64,000 nucleotides of DNA from Prolixibacteraceae bacterium (lineage in GTDB: Bacteria; Bacteroidota; Bacteroidia; Bacteroidales; Prolixibacteraceae): NCBI GenBank assembly GCA_030602265.1, contig JAUWAB010000008.1:1-64000 (forward strand). The letters run 5' to 3'. Shown here piece after piece: positions 23,506 through 32,631 of the stretch. Position numbers and translations under genes: made by a program. The first letter of the stretch is position 1, and each line of letters starts with the position of its first letter. The notes under the pieces are model-generated. The model was not told the DNA's origin, ran no database searches, and worked only from the letters and a program-made list of their open reading frames with translations.

Positions 23506-24957
23506 TCACACATTCTTAAGGATATCCAGTAAATGATCCCAGAATTTTTGTGTTGTTTCAATATTGATTCGCTCTGTGGGCGAATGAGCCCCCTTGATGG
23601 TCGGTCCGATGGAAATCATATCGAGTCCCGGGTATTTCTCACTGAACAGTCCGCATTCCAGTCCGGCATGAATAGATCGCACCACCGGTTCGGCTGAGAA
23701 AAGCCGTCTGTAGGACTCAACAGCAACCTTAAGTATTGAAGAATCGGGATTTGGAGTCCATCCGGGATAACCATCAGAATGAACCACAGTTGCTCCGGCC
23801 AGCCTGAATGCAGCTTCAACCATCTCAGCTGCCATGTGTTTACGGCTTTCTATTTCGCTTCGCTGACTGGTAGTTACCACGATTTCGTTGAACGGCAGGA
23901 ACTTCACTGAAGCCAGGTTTGTCGAGGTTTCCACCATACCCGGCATCCTCGAGCTCATTTCCAGTACACCATGCGGACAGGCAACCAAAGCATTCAGCAT
24001 ATTAAGGGCGGAAGAATGGTTCATAACCTGATAAGGCGTTTCAGTCGGTGTCATATAAATCTCGAGCCCCGGTTCGGTTTTTTCATACTCCAGAAGCACA
24101 TTCTTTACATACTCGTCGAAATCGGCCTGAAGGTGGATTCGCTGACTGGCAGGAATTACTACCCAGGCGACAGCTTCCCTGGCGATGGCATTACGCAGAT
24201 TCCCGCCATCAAAATCGACCAGGGCCATCTGCAGGGTATTAAATGCCCTCCGCAGGAATCTGGCCAAAATTTTATTGGCATTGCCAAGGCCTTTATGAAT
24301 ATCATCCCCTGAGTGTCCTCCGGTCAGTCCGGTGACCCTTATTTTAAAGGCAACAGACCCAAAAGGAGTCTGCTCCTTGGTATACCTGAACGTAGCCAGC
24401 GTATCAATTCCGCCGGCACATCCGATAAAAATCTCTCCTTCATCTTCCGAATCGAGGTTTATCAGGGTTTTTCCGGTGAAGAATCCCGGTTTCAGGGCAA
24501 ATGCACCGGTGAGTCCGGTTTCCTCATCTACTGTAAATAGACACTCCAGCGGGCCGTGCTGTATATCCGAAGAAGCCAGAAGGGCCAGCTGGGCGGCAAT
24601 CCCAATACCATCGTCGGCGCCCAGGGTTGTACCGTTGGCACTCACCCATTCCTCACCAACAACCGCCTCAATCGGGTCTTTTTCAAAATCAAATTCCCTG
24701 TCAGAATTTTTTTCGCATACCATGTCCACGTGAGTCTGCAGAACAATCACGGGTTTCTTTTCCATCCCTTCCGTGGCAGATTTGGATATCAACACATTGC
24801 CGACATCATCCATTTCTGCTTTCAGATTATGCTTCGAAGCAAAGTCAAGAAGATATTGTATAATCTTCTCTTCTTTTTTGGAGGGTCTTGGGATCTGTAA
24901 TATTTCTGCAAAATAGTCCCATACAGGTTTAGGACTCAGCTGAGACAATGTCTTCAT
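23506..24957 (-). CDS. pepD: aminoacyl-histidine dipeptidase (PepD, M20 family)
   Basis: 483 residues. Metal ligands are visible in LQTHVDMVCEKN (His, Asp), GADDGIGIA and the catalytic Glu pair in VDEETGLTGAF. RSIHAGLECGLFSEKYPG and SIGPTIKGAHSPTERI near the C terminus are typical of PepD. It is a cytosolic Zn peptidase that splits Xaa-His dipeptides such as carnosine. An ATG three bases upstream is the other possible start. Confidence 0.93.
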   Translation of the reverse strand: MKTLSQLSPKPVWDYFAEILQIPRPSKKEEKIIQYLLDFASKHNLKAEMDDVGNVLISKSATEGMEKKPVIVLQTHVDMVCEKNSDREFDFEKDPIEAVVGEEWVSANGTTLGADDGIGIAAQLALLASSDIQHGPLECLFTVDEETGLTGAFALKPGFFTGKTLINLDSEDEGEIFIGCAGGIDTLATFRYTKEQTPFGSVAFKIRVTGLTGGHSGDDIHKGLGNANKILARFLRRAFNTLQMALVDFDGGNLRNAIAREAVAWVVIPASQRIHLQADFDEYVKNVLLEYEKTEPGLEIYMTPTETPYQVMNHSSALNMLNALVACPHGVLEMSSRMPGMVETSTNLASVKFLPFNEIVVTTSQRSEIESRKHMAAEMVEAAFRLAGATVVHSDGYPGWTPNPDSSILKVAVESYRRLFSAEPVVRSIHAGLECGLFSEKYPGLDMISIGPTIKGAHSPTERINIETTQKFWDHLLDILKNV

Positions 24958-25105
24958 CAATACAAATGTTTTTTATTTCAAAGATGCAAAAAAATGGCAG
25001 AGGTGCAAATCGATCGGTAAAGAAAATATCTTCTGAGAGAAATTGCTTATTCTTACATGGTGAATTCATTTAAAGATTGTTTTTTTACAGAAAATTTAAC
25101 GGTAG

Positions 25106-26311
25106 ATGGAATCAATCAGGGAAATATATAAAATAGGCCATGGCCCGTCGAGCAGCCATACCATGGGACCCCGCAAGGCGGCTCACTTGTTTCTGGAAAA
25201 GCATCCGGAAGGTAAACTTTTCAGGGTAACGCTATTTGGAAGTCTGGCTGCCACCGGGAAAGGGCATTTGACTGACAAGGCCATCCTGGAAGTATTCGAG
25301 GGAAAGAATTGTGAGATCATCTGGAAACCACAGGAGTTCCTGCAAAAGCACCCGAATGCGCTCAGGTTTGAGGTGATTGAAGATGACGGGACGGCTACCG
25401 ACAGCTGGACCGCATACAGCATCGGAGGAGGAACCATCATCGATGAAAGCGGGGAAAAGGAAACGGTAACCGTTTACCCGCATGAGACCATGCAAGAGAT
25501 CCTTGATTATTGCCACAGTAACGGGATGAAATTCTGGCAATATGTTGAAAAACATGAGGGACCTGAAATCTGGCCCTATCTTGAGGAGATATGGCAGGTA
25601 ATGCAGGACAGCATAAAAAGGGGATTAAGTACAGACGGATTTTTGCCGGGTGAATTAAAATTAGAGAGGAAATCGCACTCCTTCAAATCCCAGGCCCCCA
25701 ATTTTTCGGGCCCCTTCAAAAAAAGGGTACATATTTTTGCCTATGCGCTGGCGGTATCTGAGGAAAATGCCGCCGGAGGCAAAATCGTTACCGCCCCTAC
25801 CTGCGGGGCCAGTGGCGTCCTTCCTGCGGTTTTGTATTACTTCAGGAAAGTATATAAAGTGGAAAAGGATATCATTATTAAGGCCCTCTCTACAGCAGGC
25901 CTTATCGGCAACCTGGTCAAAACCAATGCTTCGATTTCAGGGGCAGAAGTCGGATGCCAGGGGGAGGTAGGGACAGCGTGCGCCATGGCTTCCGGGGCAG
26001 CCACCCAGATGATGGGCGGTACGATATTCCAGATTGAGTATTCTGCAGAGATGGGGCTGGAACACCATCTGGGACTTACCTGCGACCCGGTTGCCGGACT
26101 GGTTCAGATTCCCTGCATAGAACGAAATGCCTTTGCGGCACAGAGGGCATTGGCTCACAACACCTTTGCCCTGATGGGCGACGGCAGGCACAGGATCAGT
26201 TTTGACGAGGTGGTAAAGACCATGTATGAAACCGGAATTAACCTTCAGAGCCAGTACAAGGAAACCTCACTTGGCGGCCTGGCACTGCACGATGCCCTGC
26301 CCAGGTGTTGA
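25106..26311 (+). CDS. sdaA: L-serine ammonia-lyase, iron-sulfur dependent
   Basis: 401 residues, single chain. The N-terminal beta domain has GPSSSHTMGPRKAA. The alpha domain has APTCGASGVLPA with one cluster cysteine, and further Cys in GCQGEVGTACAMASG and GLTCDPVAGLVQIPCIERN. The enzyme turns L-serine into pyruvate and ammonia using a [4Fe-4S] cluster. It is oxygen-sensitive, in line with rubrerythrin and the SUF genes nearby. Confidence 0.95.
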   Translation: MESIREIYKIGHGPSSSHTMGPRKAAHLFLEKHPEGKLFRVTLFGSLAATGKGHLTDKAILEVFEGKNCEIIWKPQEFLQKHPNALRFEVIEDDGTATDSWTAYSIGGGTIIDESGEKETVTVYPHETMQEILDYCHSNGMKFWQYVEKHEGPEIWPYLEEIWQVMQDSIKRGLSTDGFLPGELKLERKSHSFKSQAPNFSGPFKKRVHIFAYALAVSEENAAGGKIVTAPTCGASGVLPAVLYYFRKVYKVEKDIIIKALSTAGLIGNLVKTNASISGAEVGCQGEVGTACAMASGAATQMMGGTIFQIEYSAEMGLEHHLGLTCDPVAGLVQIPCIERNAFAAQRALAHNTFALMGDGRHRISFDEVVKTMYETGINLQSQYKETSLGGLALHDALPRC

Positions 26312-26397
26312 AGAACAAACGATCAGAAAATTTAAAAATATAATACCCTGAAAAGCAATCCTTTTATGCTTTAACCTCATTAATCGTAGCCCGATTT

Positions 26398-26429
26398 TTT
26401 GGAAATATGAAAGATAAAAGCTACATTTG
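26398..26429 (+). promoter_or_regulatory. strong promoter of the 26.4-kb structured RNA
   Basis: TTTG (26398-26401), exactly 20 bases, then TACATTTG (26422-26429): a complete match to the Bacteroidota consensus. No protein gene follows on this strand, so it should drive the RNA at 26436-26659. Confidence 0.85.
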
Positions 26430-26435
26430 AGTCAT

Positions 26436-26659
26436 AGAAGTGAGCGTTCTTTGAGACAAAAGATATAGTCCGCATTAATTCATACATTGGTAAACTCAAC
26501 AGTAAACATTAAACCGAGAAAAGCTTTTCGTTGTGAAGGCAGGCCTGGTAGCCCCGGTTTTCCGGGGTGAGTCTTCGGACCGTTGGAAGTTCGAGCAACG
26601 AGGCACTCAAATCCTGTTCAACGGGGTTTTACGCAATTGAATTAGTGCGGATTTTTTTT
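26436..26659 (+). ncRNA. structured non-coding RNA, 6S-like architecture
   Basis: About 190-225 nt. The closing stem TCCGCATTAATTCA (26469-26482) pairs over 14 bp with TGAATTAGTGCGGA (26638-26651), with a single G-U, and is directly followed by eight Ts. Inside, TTGGTAAA pairs with TTTAC-G-CAA and AACAG with CTGTT. A large open bubble follows (26503-26524 against 26603-26613), then stem TTCGTTG/CAACGAG and an apical CCCCGG-TTTT-CCGGGG hairpin. A long closing stem, central bubble and apical hairpin is the layout of 6S RNA, the RNA polymerase mimic, and may correspond to the Bacteroidales-1 motif. The identity is inferred; a boxA-like GTTCTTTGAGAC lies in the 5' leader (26446-26457). Confidence 0.6.
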
Positions 26660-28251
26660 GTCCTTTTCAGAACAGTTGCAATCAGATAAAGTAACAAAAG
26701 CGCTGAAACAAACATTGAGATCCTTCCGATATAATCTCCTGTTTTCACATAAAATGTAAGCCTGTCATTCAGTAAGACTTCTGCCATCAGGGCATCCTCC
26801 TGCCACCAGCCGGTCTTTACCAGAACATCACCCCGCTGACTGATCACTCCCGATATCCCGGTATTGGCTGACCTGGCAATATCGCGCCGGGTTTCGACAG
26901 CCCGTAACCTGGCAAATGAAAAATGCTGGCGGTATCCCGGTGTATTTTTCCACCAGCCGTCGTTGGTAATAATAACGATAAGCTGAGCACCTTTACTGAC
27001 GAATCGACCAACATATCCGCCAAAAACCGACTCATAACAAATGACCGGTGCAAGCTGGTCACCGTTTGGTGCGATAAAATTGGTGGGATATGGCTGTACA
27101 CCAAGAGTGCCTGTTGTCCCGCCCAAATCGATGATCACATCGCCCAGGAAGCGGAGATACTTTCTGAAAGGCATTTTTTCGACTCCGCTGACCAGTATGG
27201 ATTTGTGATATACCTGATTCCTACCGGTATGATCTGAAAAGATGGCTGAATTGAATACATCATACCAAAATGCCCCGTCGCGCGATTTTCTGGCGGTTTG
27301 GGTCACCTGGTCCGGGTCGCGGTATATACGATAAGTAGATGCACCGATGATAATTGCAGGTTTTCCCTCCGTGCCCGTATATTCCCTGAGCCTCCCGAAG
27401 GCCGGATACATATCAAGCTTATCCTCCTCCCACTGCTGTTCAAAGACCGTTTCCGGGCCTATGATATAATCTGCCTCTGGTGTAAGTGCATTATCGGTAA
27501 TCCTTATAAACCCGGCAAGTTTGTCGTTGATCGCACCATCATCAAAAGTTTCGGAGTAAGGATCAATATTGGGCTGTACAAGCAGTACATTCCGGGAAAT
27601 CCCCCGTGGGGTATAGGTAAAATAACGGATCAGGCTGATACCAACCGGTATGATTACCAGAGCAGACAAAAAAGCAGCCTGGTAACGTACGGCGCGATAA
27701 TTGCGCGTAAGGGAATATACCCTGAGCAGGTTAAAGATGGCAATATTGATTACCCAGACCCAAAGACTTCCGCCCAATGTTCCGGTATATTCGTACCACT
27801 GAATAATACTTACATTATCGGCGAAACCGTTGCCCAGGGTCAGCCAGGGCCATTCAATATCCCAGTGGAAATGAAAAAACTCGAAGGTAAGCCAAAATAC
27901 TATCCATGCCAGGTATCCCATGGCACCTGCAGAATTGCGCCTGATCAGGTGAGCCAGCCAAACTACCCCCGACATCAGCAGGGAGTTGGCCACTACGGCC
28001 AATATGGCTCCGGTAAGGGTGGCATGCATGATCCACCAGGTTGTAAGGCTGTTCCAGATAAAAAAAGCCAAAAAAGCGTGGCTCCACATCGCGATGCTTT
28101 TATATGCGCTGCGATTGACCAGAAAAAAATGGTCGAGGAGAAGCAACGGCAAAAAGGCGGCAAAGAGCAACCATCCGGGAAAGCCCAGCCAGGGAAGGCT
28201 CAGCATAATCCCCGACATTACCGACAGCAGAATTCTCAGAGAACGTTTCAT
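26629..28251 (-). CDS. lnt: apolipoprotein N-acyltransferase
   Basis: 540 residues. Six or more N-terminal membrane segments are followed by a nitrilase-fold domain with catalytic Glu in IIGPETVFE, Lys in VSGVEKMPF and Cys in VICYESVFG. Lnt adds the third acyl chain to lipoproteins at the outer face of the inner membrane; the window encodes several lipoproteins. Its start overlaps the stop of the upstream metallophosphatase gene by four bases (ATGA). Its last codons overlap the terminator of the + strand RNA. Confidence 0.93.
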   Translation of the reverse strand: MKRSLRILLSVMSGIMLSLPWLGFPGWLLFAAFLPLLLLDHFFLVNRSAYKSIAMWSHAFLAFFIWNSLTTWWIMHATLTGAILAVVANSLLMSGVVWLAHLIRRNSAGAMGYLAWIVFWLTFEFFHFHWDIEWPWLTLGNGFADNVSIIQWYEYTGTLGGSLWVWVINIAIFNLLRVYSLTRNYRAVRYQAAFLSALVIIPVGISLIRYFTYTPRGISRNVLLVQPNIDPYSETFDDGAINDKLAGFIRITDNALTPEADYIIGPETVFEQQWEEDKLDMYPAFGRLREYTGTEGKPAIIIGASTYRIYRDPDQVTQTARKSRDGAFWYDVFNSAIFSDHTGRNQVYHKSILVSGVEKMPFRKYLRFLGDVIIDLGGTTGTLGVQPYPTNFIAPNGDQLAPVICYESVFGGYVGRFVSKGAQLIVIITNDGWWKNTPGYRQHFSFARLRAVETRRDIARSANTGISGVISQRGDVLVKTGWWQEDALMAEVLLNDRLTFYVKTGDYIGRISMFVSALLLLYLIATVLKRTKKIRTNSIA

Positions 28252-29162
28252 AGATCACGGTTTCCGGCCACCATGCTCTTTCGCCTGGGCGGCCCTTTTT
28301 CAAATACAAAATCAAGTCTGCCCACCATCAATCCGGCATAATGTGCCTGATTTACAACCACCATTCTGCCACTCTGGTTTTCTACCAGCAATGGCTCCTC
28401 AAGCCGGCTGTGGGTATGTCCGCCTATAATCACATCGGTGGAAAAAGTCTGGGCGGCAAGACCCAAATCACTTATTTTATCATCCTGATATCTCAGGCCT
28501 AAATGTGAAAGACACACCACCAGGTCACATTTCTGCCTGTCCGAAAGGAACTGCTCCATTTCAAGGGCCACCCTGACCGGATCATTATACCTGACCCCTC
28601 CAGATTGCTTCTGGTTTACCAGTCCGGAAAGTTCGATACCAAGACCGTAGATCCCCACCCGGATTCCCGATTTATTGAATATCCGGTACCGGGGAAATTT
28701 ACCATCCAGTATCGTACCCGAGAAATCATAATTGGAATTGATCAGCGGAAATCCAGCATGGGTAAGCGGGCCGGCAAGACCATCAAGCCCATTGTCGAAT
28801 TCATGGTTACCCAATGTTCCTGCATCGTAACCGATTTCAGTCATCAGCTTCAGCATCATCTCACCCCCGAAAAAATTGAAATAGGGCGTTCCCTGGAAAA
28901 AGTCACCGGCATCCAGCAGCATCAGGTTGGGATTTTCGGCCCGGCATTTCCGCACAAACTGTGATACCCTTGCCAATCCTGCACGCCCTGCAAATCTGGG
29001 GTGAGAATCATCGAAAGGCTCGATCTGTGAGTGCAGGTCGTTGGTATGCAGCAAGGTCAGCCTGACCTGGTTCTGCCGCGCAAAGGCAGCCAGTGGTCCT
29101 GCACCCAAAATCAGACCAGAAGAACCGGCCAAAATATTTTTAACAAAAACTCTTCTATTCAT
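28248..29162 (-). CDS. 5'-nucleotidase/metallophosphatase catalytic domain, secreted
   Basis: 304 residues. The N terminus (MNRRVFVKNILAGSSGLILGAG) looks like a Tat-type signal, though with NRRVF rather than a perfect SRRxFLK. The metal-binding motifs of the calcineurin-like UshA family are complete: HTNDLHS, DAGDFFQG, LGNHEFDNG, CLSHLG and GGHTHSR. The C-terminal substrate-binding domain of UshA is missing and is encoded by the upstream gene. Overlaps are 8 bp with that gene and 4 bp with lnt. Confidence 0.9.
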   Translation of the reverse strand: MNRRVFVKNILAGSSGLILGAGPLAAFARQNQVRLTLLHTNDLHSQIEPFDDSHPRFAGRAGLARVSQFVRKCRAENPNLMLLDAGDFFQGTPYFNFFGGEMMLKLMTEIGYDAGTLGNHEFDNGLDGLAGPLTHAGFPLINSNYDFSGTILDGKFPRYRIFNKSGIRVGIYGLGIELSGLVNQKQSGGVRYNDPVRVALEMEQFLSDRQKCDLVVCLSHLGLRYQDDKISDLGLAAQTFSTDVIIGGHTHSRLEEPLLVENQSGRMVVVNQAHYAGLMVGRLDFVFEKGPPRRKSMVAGNRDL

Positions 29163-29916
29163 TTACAATCCTCCCGTCGGTTACAGGGTTGGTAATTTCC
29201 CCTTCAGCATGGGTCCGGTCAAAATAACGGATCATGACATCACGGATCTTTTCGCTTGTGTTAATCCGCTGAATGCTGTTCTGGAGCATGGCATAGCTAT
29301 CGCCACCATCAGCCACGTAATCGCTGGTGGCCAGCCAGTATTTTCCTGCAGGATCGAGTGGTTTTCCACCGATGGTTACATCAATGGCCTTGCCTTCACT
29401 TATCCTGAACCGGCCCCCGCTCAGGCTCTCGCCCCCCCGGGAAGCGATCAGGTCAAGAAACTGCTGAACCTCTGCTCCGGCTAACTGTATGACAACCAAC
29501 TCATTCTCAAAAGGCATAATCTCATATATTTTGCGGACAGTGATCTCGCCCTGTGGAATACCTGTACGGATACCGCCATAATTGAGAAAGGCAAGATCGG
29601 CCCTGACATTTTGTTTCCCCGTAATCCGGATACTCTCCTCCAGAATCAGATCAGCCAATAAATTGGTCAGTCCGCTTTCAGGCTTGCCTTTAAACAGGTC
29701 AGTCTGTGCAAAACCGATAACATGATTCATTTCGGCATCCAGTTTTTCCTTATAAGGAACTATTATTCTGACAATTACACTATCAACAGATAATGCTTCG
29801 GGAGAAATTTCCTGGTTCCGGTAATCCCCGGACATCAGATTGTAGGCAGGATTGCAGGCCAGGACCAGACCCAGAACAGCCGTTATTAACAATCCCCTTT
29901 TGATAGTTCTGTGCAT
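29155..29916 (-). CDS. 5'-nucleotidase C-terminal domain lipoprotein
   Basis: 253 residues from ATG 29916, which gives a lipoprotein signal (TAVLGLVLAC, lipidated Cys). The body matches the C-terminal substrate-binding domain of UshA-type 5'-nucleotidases: LADLILEESIR, NYGGIRTGIPQGEIT, EIMPFENELVVIQLAG and ATSDYVADGGDSY. It supplies the half missing from the next gene. Together they probably form a two-protein nucleotidase in the periplasm. Confidence 0.9.
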   Translation of the reverse strand: MHRTIKRGLLITAVLGLVLACNPAYNLMSGDYRNQEISPEALSVDSVIVRIIVPYKEKLDAEMNHVIGFAQTDLFKGKPESGLTNLLADLILEESIRITGKQNVRADLAFLNYGGIRTGIPQGEITVRKIYEIMPFENELVVIQLAGAEVQQFLDLIASRGGESLSGGRFRISEGKAIDVTIGGKPLDPAGKYWLATSDYVADGGDSYAMLQNSIQRINTSEKIRDVMIRYFDRTHAEGEITNPVTDGRIVNE

Positions 29917-30019
29917 AAAATTAAACGTCAATATTTACAATATGCTATATTTAGCACGGTAGATGTTGTGTAATAGAATTCAAAGATTCAATTTTTGTTC
30001 AAATTTATGCCAATATTCG

Positions 30020-31015
30020 ATGAATAAATGTATCATCCTTCATATATTTTTGTTTTTCAGCCTGGTTTTGACAGCACAGGACCCACCCAGGGAGGTGGTT
30101 GCACAGCAGGGAGACGGCATATACAGCCTGTTGAAACGGCACGGGTTGAAACCTTCCGATTTTCATGCCTTTGTCGACCTGAACAAAAGCCGTCTGGGTC
30201 CAAATAATTCACTGATTTCCGGAAGAAAATATAAACTGCCGGCCCCCGGCAGCCAACCGGTCGTAGCTGCCGACAACAACACCAGAACATACAAGATTTT
30301 CGGGCCAAAATACCAGAATGTAACCATTAAGAGCCAGCAACTGAAAGGAGCCACCTATTACCTGAAATCAGGACATGGCGGTCCGGATCCCGGGGCTATC
30401 GGTAAATACCAGAATCATGTTCTTTGTGAGGATGAATACGCCTATGATGTTATCCTGCGTTTAGGCCGTAACCTGCTGGAGCATGGGGCGACGGTACATT
30501 TTATCATTATCGACCCGAACGACGGGATCAGGGACGAGCAATTCCTGAAACCGGACAAGGACGAGGTGTGTTACCCAAACCTGACGATCCCACTGAATCA
30601 GGTTCAGCGTCTGAAGCAACGCACCGAAGCAGTGAACCGTTTGTATAACCAGAACCGGGGAGGATTTCACCGCATGATTTCGGTACATGTGGATGCCAGG
30701 AGCAAAGGGCAGAACATCGATGTATTTTTCTATCATGACGAGCGGAGCAGGACTGGTGCAAAAACTGCCAATATCCTGAAGAAAACCTTTGAGGAAAAAT
30801 ACCGCAGGCATCAGCCCAACCGGGGCTACCGCGGGACAGTATCGGACCGGAACCTTTATGTGGTCAGGAATTCCATCCCCGTTTCGGTATATATCGAGCT
30901 GGGGAATATCCACCATGCCCGTGACCAGCAGAGGATTATCAATCCCGATAACCGCCAGGCTCTGGCTAACTGGCTGTCCGAAGGGCTGATAGAGGATTTT
31001 AAAACCAATAAATAA
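30020..31015 (+). CDS. N-acetylmuramoyl-L-alanine amidase with LysM domain
   Basis: 331 residues from ATG 30020, which gives a signal peptide (CIILHIFLFFSLVLTAQ). A LysM-like domain (about residues 25-75, GDGIYSLLKRHGLKPSDFHA, ending SGRKYKLP) precedes an Amidase_3 zinc domain. Its ligands lie in KSGHGGPDPGAIG, CEDEYAYDV and SVHVDAR, and a YIELGNIHHA segment holds the late catalytic Glu. It cleaves peptide stems from peptidoglycan in the periplasm. Confidence 0.9.
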   Translation: MNKCIILHIFLFFSLVLTAQDPPREVVAQQGDGIYSLLKRHGLKPSDFHAFVDLNKSRLGPNNSLISGRKYKLPAPGSQPVVAADNNTRTYKIFGPKYQNVTIKSQQLKGATYYLKSGHGGPDPGAIGKYQNHVLCEDEYAYDVILRLGRNLLEHGATVHFIIIDPNDGIRDEQFLKPDKDEVCYPNLTIPLNQVQRLKQRTEAVNRLYNQNRGGFHRMISVHVDARSKGQNIDVFFYHDERSRTGAKTANILKKTFEEKYRRHQPNRGYRGTVSDRNLYVVRNSIPVSVYIELGNIHHARDQQRIINPDNRQALANWLSEGLIEDFKTNK

Positions 31016-31034
31016 GTCATTCGCGTTATAAAAA

Positions 31035-31076
31035 AAGTCAGAATAATGGAAATAAAGCAATTCCATCATTCTGACT
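31035..31076 (-). terminator. terminator of the TPR gene
   Basis: AAGTCAGAATAATGGAA pairs with TTCCATCATTCTGACTT (one mismatch) around a short loop. The A run at 31029-31036 gives a T tract on the minus strand. It may also stop the convergent amidase transcript. Confidence 0.8.
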
Positions 31077-31131
31077 TCAGAAGAAACCAATCAGCTTAAC
31101 CCGGGTGCTTTGGATATTTTATCATTTCAAA

Positions 31132-32631
31132 TTATTCCCGGGAGTGGGCCAATGACTTCAACCAGGAATTGGAAATTCTGACTAACGCAGTTTTGGACGC
31201 ATCGGCAAATTCACATCCCGAAAGCTCCGAAAAGAGCTGTTCTGCCTCTTCGAACCTGCCAAGATTATCATAGGCTAAGGCCATATTGAATTTTACACAC
31301 ATATTGCTGGTGTCGGACTTTTTAAAAGAGGACAGGGCTGAGTTGTATTTCTTTTCTGCATTATAAACCAAACCCATCAAAAAATTATAGATTTCATTAC
31401 TCCTATGAGGTACTTCAGACAGTTTTCTGTCGCCAAAATGAGTTATCTTCAGTCGTGCTTTTTCATAATCCTGAGACTGGATTGCCCTGAAAATATCCAC
31501 AACTTCAAAATTACACTCCATGGAATGTGGATCGGGAGGTACAGATTCACGGCAAAATTCGCGGGCAAGGCATAAGCCTTCTTCACCTTTCATGGATGGT
31601 GTTACAAAAAACCCATAATTCATCGATATGAAGGAGCAGCAGAAATAACAGTGGTCAGTATTCCCTGATATCGGGATACTTTTCTTATTACCGGCCTTTA
31701 CAATGGATGTTCCGGGATCCGGGGTCAAAGGTAGTCCTGCATTTAAATACGACAACAGAGTACAGTTCGGCCCATTATATCCAGGAAGTTCCCCTTTGAG
31801 TGCATTTGCTGTTGCGAAATCCTCCCTGGCTTCATCGAGATATCCCAAATAAGTATTTACATAGCCCCTTTTTGAATAGGCTATTGAGGATTCACCATCA
31901 ATATTTATTGCTTTGGTAAAACAGTTTTTTGCATCCTGAAGGTCAAGATTTGCACGGTATACATCACCTAATGCGATATGCGCAGAAGCTTCACCCGGAC
32001 GAAGATCGGCAAAACCCTTCATATACTTGTATGCGATGCCGAAATCGAAGGGGGCATCCAGTACCCAGGAGGCACCTAAAGTGCGGTATCCCAGTGGGGA
32101 TTCAGGATCAGAACGGATGGCATCCATTGCCAGATCGCGCACCATATTCACCTCTCCTCTGGAGTGATATTCCGAAGCCAGCATTATCAATACGCGTGCA
32201 TCGGCAGGGTATTTCTCAACCAGCCGGCTGGCCAACCCGAGGCATTTATCCTTATCCCCCGCATATCTGGCCTGCTCCAGATCGATAAGGATTCCTTCCC
32301 CTTCGCTGACAGATTGCCGGAAACGGTTGGCATTTTCCATATTATTCAGCCATTCCTGTTCCGATCCCGATAGGTAGGCTTTGTAAAGCCAGGCAGCGGC
32401 AAATCCTGCATCTTTTTGCAGGGCTTTATCCATAAGGATCACAGCATCATCCGACCTGCCCATTTCATATGCCTCGCGGCCCTGAATGAACAAGGTCAAA
32501 GCTTCATCAGATTTGCTCGTCACCGGCATCCCTGTATTTTTGGTAAAGAAAGGGTAACCGGCGAATGGAAGTAAACAGGCAATAAGTATTACTGCCCATT
32601 TACAAAAAGAGAATTGTTTAAATGTGACCAT
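31132..32631 (-). CDS. secreted or anchored TPR protein
   Basis: 499 residues. An N-terminal hydrophobic segment (VILIACLLPFAGYPFF) acts as signal or anchor. At least six tetratricopeptide repeats follow, for example DEALTLFIQGREAYEMGRSDDAVILMDKALQ (about residues 42-72) and ASAHIALGDVYRANLDLQDAKNCFTKAI, with more at the C terminus (YNSALSSFKKSDTSNMCVKFNMALAYDNLGRFEEAEQLF). The middle holds a Cys-rich stretch (DHCYFCCSF). It is probably a protein-interaction scaffold; partner unknown. Confidence 0.8.
   Translation of the reverse strand: MVTFKQFSFCKWAVILIACLLPFAGYPFFTKNTGMPVTSKSDEALTLFIQGREAYEMGRSDDAVILMDKALQKDAGFAAAWLYKAYLSGSEQEWLNNMENANRFRQSVSEGEGILIDLEQARYAGDKDKCLGLASRLVEKYPADARVLIMLASEYHSRGEVNMVRDLAMDAIRSDPESPLGYRTLGASWVLDAPFDFGIAYKYMKGFADLRPGEASAHIALGDVYRANLDLQDAKNCFTKAINIDGESSIAYSKRGYVNTYLGYLDEAREDFATANALKGELPGYNGPNCTLLSYLNAGLPLTPDPGTSIVKAGNKKSIPISGNTDHCYFCCSFISMNYGFFVTPSMKGEEGLCLAREFCRESVPPDPHSMECNFEVVDIFRAIQSQDYEKARLKITHFGDRKLSEVPHRSNEIYNFLMGLVYNAEKKYNSALSSFKKSDTSNMCVKFNMALAYDNLGRFEEAEQLFSELSGCEFADASKTALVRISNSWLKSLAHSRE

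Noticed and set aside
26436-26659. tmRNA or a riboswitch as the identity of the structured RNA
   Set aside because: There is no tRNA-like acceptor with a TTCGAAT T loop, no tag frame, and no downstream gene on the same strand for a riboswitch to control.
27298-28341. 347-codon plus-strand frame
   Set aside because: It is the shadow of lnt, whose membrane segments and catalytic residues are clear on the minus strand.
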